In this document: positions 1-8,969 of the stretch, in pieces
How the letters are laid out: every line of letters begins with the position of its first letter
Position numbering within the stretch: the stretch's first letter is position 1
NCBI GenBank assembly: GCA_002337085.1
Contig: DDFH01000006.1
Coordinates: 1,021,098 to 1,085,097, forward strand
Length of the DNA: 64,000 nucleotides
Reading direction: 5' to 3'
Origin: Hyphomonadaceae bacterium UBA1933
GTDB taxonomy: Bacteria > Pseudomonadota > Alphaproteobacteria > Caulobacterales > Aquidulcibacteraceae
Program-made: the position numbers and the translations under genes
The notes under the pieces: model-generated
Database searches by the model: none
Told to the model about the DNA's origin: nothing
The model's input: the letters and a program-made list of their open reading frames with translations, nothing else

Positions 1-966
1 TCATTTAATGAGCAATTGATTTGCAAAACGCCAGAGCTTGTCAAAAAAGATGCGCTTTTAAATGGGTTTTATCAAACCGCAAAAACCAGTGCGTTTGGAA
101 TTGGTGATTCAAATATTAAATCATCACAAATTGATTGGTTAAAAGGGCGCAAAACCTGTGAAAAGGCAAAAGAGGCCAAAGATTGCCTTATGCGTTCTTA
201 TGACAGCCGAATTTATGATCTTGCGCTTTATACATTATTTGTGAACCCAGAAAAATCATTTGCGATAATCGATAAACAAATGCCCAAGGCCGCCGCTTTT
301 TATCATGCGGTTTATGAATATACGATACTGCCCAAATCTCCGGCGCGCGATAAACGAATTGCCGATTTATTGCGCCCTGCATATTCTAATATGACCAAGG
401 CAAATGATTATGTGAAGTCGGTTGCCGATGATATGGGGGTTAAATCACCCGAAGATGGCTTGAAAAGCGATAAGAATTTCGGCGTGCTTTATGCGCTATC
501 GGCATTCGGTCTTGAACAACCAATTACAATGCCATGCGCGGCAATGCTGAAAAAGCCAGGGATTTCAAATGCAACCGAAGCCTATTTCGGAAGCTCAATT
601 GACGGGTTTTTGCCATCTTCTGATTGTTCAATAGTCTTACCACAATTGCCGAAATTTATTGCCATAGAGGCCTTTGCCTATAAAAAAGCGCCTGATTGTG
701 GTGGCACAATAATTCACGGAATTATCCATTCAAATAATCGTGAAAACAGCCTAATAAGAATGGGGCAATTAGGTGAAATTTTGGGTGGAGAAAATCAAGG
801 TTATAATGACGATGATTTTTCAAAACAAAACCCCAAGGCGTTTAATGACGCACTTAATGAGCTTGTCGCCTATTACGCAAAATATTTGCCCGCCAAAAAA
901 TATTCGCGCACCGATATTCGCAATGCCTTAAACATTCACCTCAATAAGGTTGCCGAAGGGTGCTAA
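1..966 (+). CDS. Hypothetical protein, 5' end outside window
   Basis: The frame is open from the first base and stops at TAA 964-966, so the true start lies upstream of the window; the TTG at 16 is only the first possible start codon inside it. About 320 residues are visible. I do not recognise a family. The visible part is Lys/Ala-rich with several cysteines (including PCAAM, SDCS, DCGG and a C-terminal EGC), which would fit a secreted protein with disulfides, but the signal region is not in view. Its last 4 bases overlap the end of the convergent pth gene. Confidence 0.7.
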   Translation, partial: SFNEQLICKTPELVKKDALLNGFYQTAKTSAFGIGDSNIKSSQIDWLKGRKTCEKAKEAKDCLMRSYDSRIYDLALYTLFVNPEKSFAIIDKQMPKAAAFYHAVYEYTILPKSPARDKRIADLLRPAYSNMTKANDYVKSVADDMGVKSPEDGLKSDKNFGVLYALSAFGLEQPITMPCAAMLKKPGISNATEAYFGSSIDGFLPSSDCSIVLPQLPKFIAIEAFAYKKAPDCGGTIIHGIIHSNNRENSLIRMGQLGEILGGENQGYNDDDFSKQNPKAFNDALNELVAYYAKYLPAKKYSRTDIRNALNIHLNKVAEGC

Positions 967-1565
967 CGTAGCCAAGCCGGGCATTCAGGTGGTGGGGCCT
1001 GTTTGGAAATTTCGGTTTGAAATTTATCGGTTTCGCCTGAAAGAACATATTTGATGTTTTGTGCGACAGCGGTGGTTAATCTATCGACCCAATTAAAATC
1101 TTCTGACGAAAAATCGCTTAGGACGTGGCCCAAAACCTTTTCTTTGCCAGGGTGACCGATGCCAAGGCGAACCCGTTTATAATCCGAACCCAATTGTGCG
1201 GTAATTGATTTAAGGCCATTATGCCCCGCCGTGCCGCCACCTTGTTTAAAGCGGCATTTACCGGGGGATAGTTCAAGTTCATCGTAAAATACAATGATGT
1301 TTTTCGGCGGTATTTTAAAAAATGTCGCAAAGCCACCAACCGAACGACCGGATTCATTCATATAAGTTTGTGGTTTTAAAAGAATGCACTTTTCGGCGCC
1401 ATCCTTGGTTTCAATTGTTCCGTCACGATAAAGCCCTTGAAGTTTGGATTTTTCTGTGCCGAAATTTAATTCGCGTGCAATGGCATCCGCCGCCATAAAT
1501 CCGATATTATGGCGGTTTTTTTCGTATTTATCACCAGGATTTCCAAGACCGACAAGAAGGAACAT
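963..1565 (-). CDS. pth: Peptidyl-tRNA hydrolase
   Basis: Cleaves the ester bond of peptidyl-tRNAs released from stalled ribosomes and recycles the tRNA in the cytoplasm. The 200-residue length is normal for the family. The N-terminal LVGLGNPGDKYEKNRHNIGF carries the conserved Asn and catalytic His of the NRHNxG motif; further conserved blocks are LKPQTYMNESG (about residues 64-74) and GGGTAGHNGLKS (about 109-120). The start is ATG. It lies downstream of rplY on the same strand, as in many alphaproteobacteria, but a strong hairpin separates the two, so it may need its own promoter or read-through. Confidence 0.96.
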   Translation of the reverse strand: MFLLVGLGNPGDKYEKNRHNIGFMAADAIARELNFGTEKSKLQGLYRDGTIETKDGAEKCILLKPQTYMNESGRSVGGFATFFKIPPKNIIVFYDELELSPGKCRFKQGGGTAGHNGLKSITAQLGSDYKRVRLGIGHPGKEKVLGHVLSDFSSEDFNWVDRLTTAVAQNIKYVLSGETDKFQTEISKQAPPPECPAWLR

Positions 1566-1613
1566 AATAAATTAAACCAAAAAAATAAATAAATTTATTG
1601 CCGCTTATAATAA

Positions 1614-1641
1614 AAAAGGCTTGGCATTGCCAAGCCTTTTC
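1614..1641 (-). terminator. Rho-independent terminator after rplY
   Basis: A perfect 13-bp stem (AAAAGGCTTGGCA paired with TGCCAAGCCTTTT) around a single-base loop, with flanking A and T runs. It sits between the rplY stop and the pth start on the minus strand and should end or attenuate rplY transcription before pth. The sequence resembles the hairpin at 30926-30956. Confidence 0.85.
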
Positions 1642-1663
1642 AAACATATTTATAATATGACTA

Positions 1664-2278
1664 TTATTCGCCTTCAGCAGCAATATCTTCTGCGTCATCA
1701 GCGGCAACTTGTGCGCCACCACGGCTTGCAATTGTTGCAACAGTAAAGTCACGATCGATAGTTGGTTTTGCGCCTTCTGGAAGTTTAATCGCAGAAATAT
1801 GGATAACGTGACCCATTTCCATACCAGTAAGGTCAACTTCGATTGATTCAGGGATTTTGCCAGCAGGAACGTCAAGTTCAACAGTGTGACGAACAACGTT
1901 AAGAACGCCGCCTTTTTTCAAGCCTGGGCAAGTTTCTTGGTTCAAGAAGTGTACAGGAACCTCAACATTAATGATTGAATTTTCATCAACGCGGTAAAGG
2001 TCAAAGTGAACCGGGAAATCAGTAACCGGATGCCATTGAACATCTTTAGGGATAACCAATTGTTTTTCACCCTTATGCTCAAGGGTAACAGTGTGGGCAA
2101 CAAATTTGCCAGAACGGATTGCTTTCAAAAGCTCATTGCCTTTTGCAGAAATTGCAACCGGATCAATACCGCCGCCATAAAGAATACCAGGGACACGACC
2201 TTCACGACGAACTGCACGCGCGCTACCTGTGCCAGTTTCACCACGAACGTCCACTTCAATAACAATGTTTGATGACAT
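1664..2278 (-). CDS. rplY: 50S ribosomal protein L25/Ctc
   Basis: Large-subunit protein that binds 5S rRNA. At 204 residues it is the long Ctc/TL5 type: an N-terminal L25 beta-barrel (about 1-90, with the conserved block RREGRVPGILYGGG) followed by the C-terminal TL5-like domain and an acidic tail. The ATG at 2278 has a GGAG ribosome binding site 8 bases upstream. prs-rplY-pth is a common alphaproteobacterial order; here prs is separated from rplY by a SulP transporter and a secreted protein gene. Confidence 0.96.
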   Translation of the reverse strand: MSSNIVIEVDVRGETGTGSARAVRREGRVPGILYGGGIDPVAISAKGNELLKAIRSGKFVAHTVTLEHKGEKQLVIPKDVQWHPVTDFPVHFDLYRVDENSIINVEVPVHFLNQETCPGLKKGGVLNVVRHTVELDVPAGKIPESIEVDLTGMEMGHVIHISAIKLPEGAKPTIDRDFTVATIASRGGAQVAADDAEDIAAEGE

Positions 2279-2352
2279 TGGGACACTCCAAAATAAAAAT
2301 TAATACAAATCCAAATAGGTTCAAAGGTTATAAACCCAGCATCGCAAACCTA

Positions 2353-2381
2353 TTCAGACGAAACGCCTTTCAGACGAAACG
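2353..2381. repeat. Two-copy 13-bp direct repeat upstream of rplY
   Basis: TTCAGACGAAACG occurs twice with a period of 16 bases in the rplY upstream region, 75-103 bases before the start codon. It could be a regulator site or a small local duplication; nothing in the sequence decides between them. Confidence 0.4.
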
Positions 2382-2474
2382 AAGGCGCACCCCATAACCG
2401 ATGTAACAAGTAATCGCAAGCGATTATCGCTTATTTAGCGGAAAATATCTGCGAAAATCGCTTATTATTGGCGG

Positions 2475-4118
2475 TTAATTGCTTGCCAATGCCAAGGCCT
2501 CATCAAAATCTTGGGCAAAATATACCATATCGGTGCATTCCAATGAGGTCACAAGTGCCTTAATATCTGATGCAATACGATCTTTTGAGCCACTGAAAAT
2601 GATTTTTCCCCCTTGTTTTTTCAAGGTTGAGAAGACCTTTTCAAATGCCGCAAGCCCACTAGCATCAGTGAATGGAACATGCGCCATATCAATGATAAGC
2701 CATTTCATTTTTGAGGTTGTGATGTTTTCAATCGCATCAATAAAGGTATTAACCGCACCAAAGAATAATGGGCCATTGATTTGGAACATCTCACAATTTG
2801 GTGGAAGGCGTTCGCGCATATCTGAATGATGGTCGGCATCGACATTTTCAATTTCGAAATTCGCGCTCATTTTATGCATTAGGAACATGGCCCCAAGCAC
2901 TACACCGGTTTCCACCGCGACGGTTAAATCGGCAAATACGGTTAGGAATAGAGTGATGAACAATATCGTTCTGTCCGAATTTCCCGAAACTTTTACAAAA
3001 CGGATTAGTTTACCAATTTCCGCCATGTTCCATGCCACAATCATCAAAATCGCGCTTAAAACCGCAAGTGGGATATAGGATGTAAGGCGACCGGCAAGCA
3101 TTAATATAATCAAAAGCAAGGTGGCGTGCATTACGCCCGCCATTGGGGTTCTTGCACCCGCGCGGATGTTGGTTGCGGTGCGGGCAATTGCGCCAGTAGC
3201 AGGAAGGCCACCAGTAATTGCCGACATGATATTGGCAAAACCTTGCGCCATTAATTCGGCATTGGGGCGGTGGCGTGCGCCCGTCATACCATCGGATACT
3301 ACGGCTGATAAAAGGCTTTCAATTCCTGCCAAAAAGGCAATGGTAAAGGCCGAAGGCATCATTTCTTTGATAAGTTTCATATCAAATTTGGGGATAACAA
3401 TATCAGGAATTGTGGTGATAATAGTGCCAAATTTATCGCCAACGGTTTGGGTTGGTAAATGTAATAAGCCAACAATCGATGTGAAAACCACAACCGCAAT
3501 CAAAAAGAATGGCAATTTCGGAAAATTTGTGCGCAAAAAAATCATCAATGCCAATGAAGAAATCGCAACCATCATCGTGAATGGATTGGCAGTTTGCCAA
3601 GCGGCAGCATAGATTTTTAGTTTTCCAATGATTTCCGTGCTGTCATGCCCCAAAGTCAGCCCGAAAAACGCGGGAATTTGGGTGATAAAGATTGTAACAG
3701 CAATACCAGTGGTGAAACCAATAACCACGGAATTTGGAATATATTTCAAAAACACCCCAAGCTTTAGCCAGCCCGAAAGCATTAACATCATCCCTGCCAT
3801 CATGGTCGCAAGCAAAAGCCCGTCCATCCCATGCGTCTGAATAATATTGGCAACCACAAGGGCGAATGCAGCGGTTGGTCCACCAATCTGAAAACGCGAG
3901 CCGCCAAGTGCCGAAATCCAGAAACCGGCAACAAAGGCGGTTTTTAGACCAACTGCGGGTGAAACCCCCGATGCAATCGCAATTGCCATCGATAGTGGTA
4001 AGGCAACAATCGCGACCGTAAGACCCGCGATAATATCCTTTTTAAAGGTTTCAAAATTATAGCCCAAACGGGCATATGTATAAAGTTTTGGAAGTAAATC
4101 CGTACGATTTGCAAACAT
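2475..4118 (-). CDS. SulP family inorganic anion transporter
   Basis: Inner-membrane anion permease of the SLC26/SulP family (sulfate, bicarbonate or similar; the substrate cannot be read from sequence). 547 residues: N-terminal hydrophobic transport domain (about 25-430) with the family block GLTVAIVALPLSMAIAIASG near residue 32 and many membrane helices, then a C-terminal STAS domain (about 440-545) including MAHVPFTDASGLAAFEKVF. There is no fused carbonic anhydrase. It is a single gene, divergent from the secreted protein gene at 4316, and lies inside what is usually a prs-rplY-pth block. Confidence 0.93.
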   Translation of the reverse strand: MFANRTDLLPKLYTYARLGYNFETFKKDIIAGLTVAIVALPLSMAIAIASGVSPAVGLKTAFVAGFWISALGGSRFQIGGPTAAFALVVANIIQTHGMDGLLLATMMAGMMLMLSGWLKLGVFLKYIPNSVVIGFTTGIAVTIFITQIPAFFGLTLGHDSTEIIGKLKIYAAAWQTANPFTMMVAISSLALMIFLRTNFPKLPFFLIAVVVFTSIVGLLHLPTQTVGDKFGTIITTIPDIVIPKFDMKLIKEMMPSAFTIAFLAGIESLLSAVVSDGMTGARHRPNAELMAQGFANIMSAITGGLPATGAIARTATNIRAGARTPMAGVMHATLLLIILMLAGRLTSYIPLAVLSAILMIVAWNMAEIGKLIRFVKVSGNSDRTILFITLFLTVFADLTVAVETGVVLGAMFLMHKMSANFEIENVDADHHSDMRERLPPNCEMFQINGPLFFGAVNTFIDAIENITTSKMKWLIIDMAHVPFTDASGLAAFEKVFSTLKKQGGKIIFSGSKDRIASDIKALVTSLECTDMVYFAQDFDEALALASN

Positions 4119-4315
4119 ATTAATTATTAGTGCGATTTGGTGTTAATTATTTTGAATGGCGAGAATTCGCGCGCTTTTGGGAAAGGCTACAACTTTGCCG
4201 CCACTTTAACAACCATTAAGCGACCAAAAATTCAATAAAACCTTAATAATTACAGAAATTAAATTTGAATTACCGCGTTTGCCCTGCCAAATTACCACAA
4301 TTGTTGGAGGAAAAT

Positions 4316-5254
4316 ATGAAGGCGTTTAACTTATTGATGATGTTGTCATTTTTATTATTGCCAATGGCATCACACGCAAAGGGCGAAAACACTTTTTATT
4401 ATTCGCAATCACGCGCACCGGTGATTGAGGTGACGCTTGAAAAACAAAAATTAAAATTAGCAATTGACCCAAATTTACCCAAAGCCATCATCCTTAATGA
4501 TAATACAAGCCGTAAATTGGGTTATAAACCCAAAACCGCACTAATTGCGCGCATAATCATTGACGATAAAAAGATTGATGGAAATATAACACGCAAAGAC
4601 ATAATTGTTCCCAATGGTAAAAAGTTTTCAACCTGGGTGGTTTGGTTTCCGGGGCGCAACGTAACCGATGCATTTAATACAAGTGCGGGTCTTGATGGGG
4701 TTATTGGGGTTGGCGCACTTGATAATCTTGGTAGTGTGAAATTGGTAAATCAAGGCGGTGGTGCGGGAAATGTGCGCCCCTTTAAATTTAAGAATAAGTT
4801 TTTTCCTGAATTAATAACCACTTATGACGGCCTTAAATTTAATACTGCCTTCAGCCTGATGTATCCGTCACAGATTGATGCGGTGGCGGCGAATTATTTT
4901 GTTTCGCACGGCCAAATGAGCGATGAAGGCGAAACCAGAAGCGCCAAAACCCTCTATTTCGATATTAAAAAGCAATCGCGCCATTTGAAAAATATTTCGC
5001 TTGAATTTTTGGGTTTGAAGCCCGCTTATTTTGACGTGATGCTTAAAAACAAGCAGTTTGAAAACCTTGTCGAGGACGAAAAAATTGCGGCAGAAGCGCG
5101 TGAACGTGGCGAAGAATTGGTAAACATCACCGAGCTTAATAAAAAAGCGAAAAAGAAACCATTCCCAACCATCATCGGCAGCGATATTTTAAACCAATGC
5201 GGTTTCATTGAATATGATTTTAAAAAATCGACAATCAATCTTTCATGCTATTAA
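4316..5254 (+). CDS. Secreted retropepsin-like protein without the catalytic DTG
   Basis: 312 residues. I chose the ATG at 4316 rather than the upstream TTG at 4265 because TTGGAGGAAAAT is a strong ribosome binding site and a clean signal peptide follows (MKAFNLLMMLSFLLLPMASHA, cleaved about residue 20). The mature part has aspartyl-protease-fold features: a first beta-hairpin region (LKLAIDPNLPKAIILNDNTS), a flap-like GLDGVIGVGALDNLG near residue 140, and a C-terminal IIGSDILNQCGFIEYDF that resembles the end of retropepsin-like domains. The expected D[TS]G is absent, so it is probably not an active protease. Its function is unknown. It converges on prs with a shared terminator. Confidence 0.7.
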   Translation: MKAFNLLMMLSFLLLPMASHAKGENTFYYSQSRAPVIEVTLEKQKLKLAIDPNLPKAIILNDNTSRKLGYKPKTALIARIIIDDKKIDGNITRKDIIVPNGKKFSTWVVWFPGRNVTDAFNTSAGLDGVIGVGALDNLGSVKLVNQGGGAGNVRPFKFKNKFFPELITTYDGLKFNTAFSLMYPSQIDAVAANYFVSHGQMSDEGETRSAKTLYFDIKKQSRHLKNISLEFLGLKPAYFDVMLKNKQFENLVEDEKIAAEARERGEELVNITELNKKAKKKPFPTIIGSDILNQCGFIEYDFKKSTINLSCY

Positions 5255-5255
5255 A

Positions 5256-5278
5256 AAAGCCCCCTTTTGGGGGCTTGG
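5256..5278. terminator. Bidirectional terminator between convergent genes
   Basis: A stem AGCCCCC/GGGGGCT (5258-5264 with 5269-5275) with a TTTT loop, flanked by an A-run upstream and a T-rich stretch downstream. It lies in the 26 bases between the convergent gene ends at 5254 and 5281 and can serve both. Confidence 0.85.
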
Positions 5279-5280
5279 TT

Positions 5281-6210
5281 TTAATCGAAAAGTTTTGAAA
5301 CCGATTCTTCATTGGCAATTCGGCGGATGGCCTCACCAATTAGTGGTGCAACATTCACATAACGCACTTTTTGCGTACTTTCGACCAAATGGTGGGAAAT
5401 GGATTCGGTTACGACCACTTCTTTAAATGCCGATGCCGCAATCCTATCAAATGCCGCACCCGACAAAACACCATGTGCAACATAGGCGGCAACTGATTTT
5501 GCACCCTTTGCCATAATCGCGGCGGCAGCATTACAGAGCGTACCCGCACTATCAACGATGTCGTCAAAAAGAACGCAATCTTTACCGCTTACGTCACCGA
5601 TAATGTTCATAACTTCGGATTCACCAGGTTTTTCGCGGCGTTTGTCAACGATTGCCAAAAGCACCCCAAGGCGGTTTGCCAATGAACGCGCACGAACCAC
5701 ACCGCCAACGTCTGGCGAAACAATCATTAGATTATCAAGTGAATATTTTTCACGAATATCTTGTTCCATAACCGGTGTAACAAAAAGGTTATCGGTTGGA
5801 ATATCAAAAAAGCCTTGGATTTGCCCCGCGTGAAGTTCCATGGTTAAAACACGGCTTGCACCCGCAGCGGTAATCATATTTGCAACCAATTTTGCCGAAA
5901 TTGGCGTACGGCCACCAGTTTTACGATCCTGACGGGCATAGCCAAAATATGGCAATACCGCAGTGATGCGGCGTGCCGATGCACGACGAAGGGCATCAAT
6001 ACAAATAAGCAATTCCATCAAATGGTCATTGGCAGGATATGAGGTTGACTGAATCACAAAAACGTCCTCACCACGGACGTTTTCATCAATTGTTACAAAA
6101 ATTTCGTTATCTGCAAAGCGCTTAATTGTTGTCTTGCACAATGACATATCCAAATAAGACGCGATTTTTTGCGCCAATTCTGGATTGGAATTCCCCGATA
6201 TAATTTTCAC
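5281..6210 (-). CDS. prs: Ribose-phosphate pyrophosphokinase
   Basis: Makes PRPP from ribose 5-phosphate and ATP for nucleotide, His and Trp synthesis; cytoplasmic. 309 residues, standard class I length. Visible motifs: [18 protein letters not shown] (catalytic flexible loop, about 100-117), [14 protein letters not shown], and the PRPP-binding loop [12 protein letters not shown] (about 212-223). The start codon is GTG (6208-6210). Confidence 0.96.
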   Translation of the reverse strand: MKIISGNSNPELAQKIASYLDMSLCKTTIKRFADNEIFVTIDENVRGEDVFVIQSTSYPANDHLMELLICIDALRRASARRITAVLPYFGYARQDRKTGGRTPISAKLVANMITAAGASRVLTMELHAGQIQGFFDIPTDNLFVTPVMEQDIREKYSLDNLMIVSPDVGGVVRARSLANRLGVLLAIVDKRREKPGESEVMNIIGDVSGKDCVLFDDIVDSAGTLCNAAAAIMAKGAKSVAAYVAHGVLSGAAFDRIAASAFKEVVVTESISHHLVESTQKVRYVNVAPLIGEAIRRIANEESVSKLFD

Positions 6211-6457
6211 CCGAACACCCTCTTTAGATTCTAATGAACCGATGGGCGGCTAAATAGAACTTTGGGCGTGGCATTACAACCCGAAAAATAACAAAAATGT
6301 ATCAATTTTGAAATTTTATGTATGAAATTTAATGATAAAATCACGGTTTTTGTATGATTGCTTGGGTTGTTTTTATTTTTTGACAAGATTTTATTTATAT
6401 TGAAGCACGTAATAAGGAGCATAGCGACAAGCGAAAGTAGCGTGAGATATAAGATAG

Positions 6458-7135
6458 ATGAACCGAAATCAGACACTAAACCTGTATGAAGCATTTGACC
6501 GCCTCCAAGCGGGTGGCAAATTGCGCCATTATGAGGTGCATGAGCTTAAATCACGCCTTAAAAAACCTGCCTTAAGTGATGATATTGGAATGCTTGCGCA
6601 GGTGTTCACAATGGGCGTAAAGCCATATAGCGGTAATGTGAATCTTGTGCAGCGTTATCTTGATAAATCAATGGATCCGTATGATTTGGCGGGGGTAATT
6701 CGCGGGATTTGCAGTAATTGGCATCATGCAGCGCGGCATAAAGCATTTTTACTTTCGGTTTGCCATCATCGTAATTATTTCAGACTTTTTGAGGCCGCCA
6801 ATGCGGCGTTCGAAGTTTTTGAACACAATATTGAAAGAACCATTTTCGTTGATACGTTTGAAAGCCTATTTTGGCGTTGGCAAGAGGTTTTGAACGCCGA
6901 TGAAGATCGTCACTTTGAACCCGGATATACGCGTGGCCTTAATCGGGTGATGGAGGTTGCGCTTTTGGGTGATAAAATTCACGAACCATTCCATACCCGC
7001 GCCGGACAGTTTTTAAACGCCGAATGGGAAGAACCAATTCAAGAAAAGATTGCCGAATTAAAGGCGCGCCGCGCCGATGCACGCCGCAAAATGGGCTTTT
7101 TTGCACGGTTCTTTCGAGAGAAAGAGGCGGCGTAA
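6458..7135 (+). CDS. Hypothetical all-helical protein
   Basis: 225 residues, no signal peptide or membrane helix. I do not recognise the family. The composition (many Leu, Ala, His, Arg; motifs CSNWHHAARHK and VCHHRNYFRLFEAANAAF) suggests a soluble helical protein. A basic amphipathic C-terminus (KARRADARRKMGFFARFFRE) could contact membrane or nucleic acid. There is no good ribosome binding site directly before the ATG; an AAGGAG lies about 40 bases upstream with no in-frame start near it. It is divergent from prs and its stop abuts the cysteine synthase stop. Confidence 0.7.
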   Translation: MNRNQTLNLYEAFDRLQAGGKLRHYEVHELKSRLKKPALSDDIGMLAQVFTMGVKPYSGNVNLVQRYLDKSMDPYDLAGVIRGICSNWHHAARHKAFLLSVCHHRNYFRLFEAANAAFEVFEHNIERTIFVDTFESLFWRWQEVLNADEDRHFEPGYTRGLNRVMEVALLGDKIHEPFHTRAGQFLNAEWEEPIQEKIAELKARRADARRKMGFFARFFREKEAA

Positions 7136-8110
7136 TTATAAAAAATCGGGTTCTGGTAAGCCTTTATTGTGCAAAAATTCGCGGTTAAAGATTTTTCCAG
7201 CATAACGATTTCCATAATCACAGAGCATTGTGACGATGGTTTTACCCTTGCCAAGTTCGCGTGCCAATTTCATTGCGCCCACAATATTCACACCCGTTGA
7301 ACCGCCCATAAGCAGCCCTTCATGCTTTACAAGGTCAAAAATTACCGGCAGCCATTCACTATCTTCAACCTGAAAAGCATGGTCAATTTCAACATCTTCA
7401 AGGTTTTTGGTAATGCGTCCTTGGCCGATACCTTCGGTAATTGATGAACCTTCGGATTTTAACACACCATTTTTATAATAATTAAAAAGTGCCGCGCCCA
7501 TCGGGTCGGCAAGACCTATTTGGATGTCTTTGTTTTTGGATTTTAAATATTGCGAAATTCCGCCCAATGTTCCGCCCGAACCGACCGCACAAATAAAGCC
7601 GTCAATCTTGCCGTCTGTTTGTTGCCAAATTTCGGGGCCGGTGGTGTTGAAATGCGCCAAGCGATTGGCGACATTATCAAATTGGTTTGCCCAAAATGCA
7701 CCGGTTTCTTGTGCCACTTGTCCCGAATAACGAACGTAATTGCCGGGGTTGGAATAGGGCAGGGCATCAACCTCCACCAACTCAGCACCCATAAGGCGTA
7801 GTGCCTGCTTCTTTTCTTCAGATTGGGTGCGGGGGATTATGATTTTGGTTTTATAGCCCAAAGCATTGGCAACCAATGCCAAGCCAATGCCGGTATTGCC
7901 CGCAGTGCCTTCGACAATGGTGTCACCTTTTTTCAAAAGCCCCTTTTGTTCGGCATCACGGATAATGGATAATGCCGCGCGATCTTTTACTGATTGCCCA
8001 GGGTTTAAAAACTCACACTTCGCCCAAATCTCACAACCCGTTGCCTCACTTGCGGCATTAAGACGGATAAGGGGGGTGTTGCCAATTAGATTTAATACAT
8101 TTTCTGCCAT
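7136..8110 (-). CDS. cysK: Cysteine synthase A (PLP-dependent)
   Basis: Forms cysteine from O-acetylserine and sulfide. The fold-type II PLP enzyme is complete at 324 residues from the chosen ATG; an in-frame ATG six codons upstream (8128) is also possible. Motifs: LIGNTPLIRL near the N-terminus, GQSVKDRA with the PLP lysine, EGTAGNTGIGLA (substrate loop), CAVGSGGTLGG (phosphate loop) and EGLLMGGSTGVN near the C-terminus. The SulP carrier nearby could supply sulfate, but they are not in one operon. Confidence 0.93.
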   Translation of the reverse strand: MAENVLNLIGNTPLIRLNAASEATGCEIWAKCEFLNPGQSVKDRAALSIIRDAEQKGLLKKGDTIVEGTAGNTGIGLALVANALGYKTKIIIPRTQSEEKKQALRLMGAELVEVDALPYSNPGNYVRYSGQVAQETGAFWANQFDNVANRLAHFNTTGPEIWQQTDGKIDGFICAVGSGGTLGGISQYLKSKNKDIQIGLADPMGAALFNYYKNGVLKSEGSSITEGIGQGRITKNLEDVEIDHAFQVEDSEWLPVIFDLVKHEGLLMGGSTGVNIVGAMKLARELGKGKTIVTMLCDYGNRYAGKIFNREFLHNKGLPEPDFL

Positions 8111-8128
8111 ATCAGCATTATATACCAT

Positions 8129-8564
8129 TCTTTGCCCGCATTAATATCAAGGGATAGAATAAAATTCTATTGAATGGTGGGTTGGTGGAAGGGGTTTTTT
8201 TGTGCTTTCTCTTTAGGAGACGCTTACCTAAGGGGTGAAATGGGCTAGCAAGTAATCGGGAAAGCCGATCATTCATAAAATCAAATGCCGCCACCACCCT
8301 TCAGTCACCTTCGGTGACAGCTTCCCTCAAGGGAAGCAGTTAATGCGCGGCATAACTCCTTCCCTTGAGGGAAGGTGGATTTTGCGAAGCAAAAGACGGA
8401 AGGGTGAAGTATGACGGTTTTGTGAAATATTATGATTGTTTATTATTTGCGATTTATGAAAGTAATAATATAGACGCTGTTCACTTAGAAGTTGCAACTT
8501 GGCTTCCGTGTTAGTATGGTAATGTAGTAGTTTAATCAGTTTTTTGTTTTGGATGGCTTCTTGA
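8129..8564. other. 436-bp intergenic region
   Basis: No convincing gene. It contains the hairpin-rich element at 8295-8406. The remaining sequence is AT-rich. A 92-residue minus-strand frame at 8327-8605 runs across the element and has no coding features. Confidence 0.7.
8295..8406. repeat. 112-bp imperfect inverted-repeat element (REP/MITE-like)
   Basis: The ends are exact inverted copies (CACCCTTC at 8295-8302, GAAGGGTG at 8399-8406). Each arm carries two nested hairpins. Left: GTCACC-TTC-GGTGAC and CTTCCCT-CA-AGGGAAG. Right: CCTTCCCT-TG-AGGGAAGG and TTTTGC-TTC-GCAAAA. A central spacer (about 8338-8358) separates them. The reverse complement of the right arm aligns with the left arm along its length, so the whole can fold as one long arm-on-arm hairpin. 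The architecture fits a non-autonomous palindromic repeat; other copies cannot be seen in this window. Confidence 0.65.
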
Positions 8565-8774
8565 ATGCATATTATTGCCATAATATTTGTTTTGCTTTCA
8601 TTCATATTGATGTTCAGCGCAAATGAACGTCATAAAGAAGAGACAGGGGTTGATGGACCAACTCGAAAACAACTTAGATATATACGCAAGCAAGCCCGTA
8701 AGCGAGGCATTTCAGATGCTGAATATTATGAAATTTGGCTAAAAAACAAACAAAAACGAGCAGGGATTAGGTGA
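8565..8774 (+). CDS. Small single-pass membrane protein, putative
   Basis: 69 residues: an N-terminal hydrophobic helix (IIAIIFVLLSFILMF, residues 3-17) followed by a charged, Arg/Lys-rich tail (RKQLRYIRKQARKRGIS and WLKNKQKR). The layout is that of a small inner-membrane protein with a cytoplasmic basic tail. The ribosome binding site is weak (GGATGG about 13 bases upstream). It lies alone between cysK and the M50 peptidase gene. I cannot assign a family, and it might be spurious. Confidence 0.45.
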   Translation: MHIIAIIFVLLSFILMFSANERHKEETGVDGPTRKQLRYIRKQARKRGISDAEYYEIWLKNKQKRAGIR

Positions 8775-8969
8775 AGATTAGTAATTGCTAGTTGTTTCCA
8801 AATGTTAATGGGCGTAATTTCTTATCCCCACCCAAACCAATCACCTCTATAATCACCCTCAAAATCCACCCTTGGTAAGTGATAGCAATTGATAGCATTT
8901 GACGGCGGATTTTTTTGGTAATGAAATCTGCCTATTTACAATAAAACTATATGAACCTATCAAATCATC

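Noticed and set aside
3121..3612. Long plus-strand frames inside the SulP gene (also 2479-2829, 2887-3078 and 3628-3840)
   Set aside because: Shadows of the transporter gene in another frame; no ribosome binding site and no family pattern.
6231..6494. 87-residue minus-strand frame between prs and the 6458 gene
   Set aside because: It overlaps the start of the 6458 gene, lies in an AT-rich divergent promoter region and has no coding features.
8327..8605. 92-residue minus-strand frame over the hairpin-rich element
   Set aside because: It runs through the palindromic repeat and overlaps the more plausible small membrane frame at 8565.
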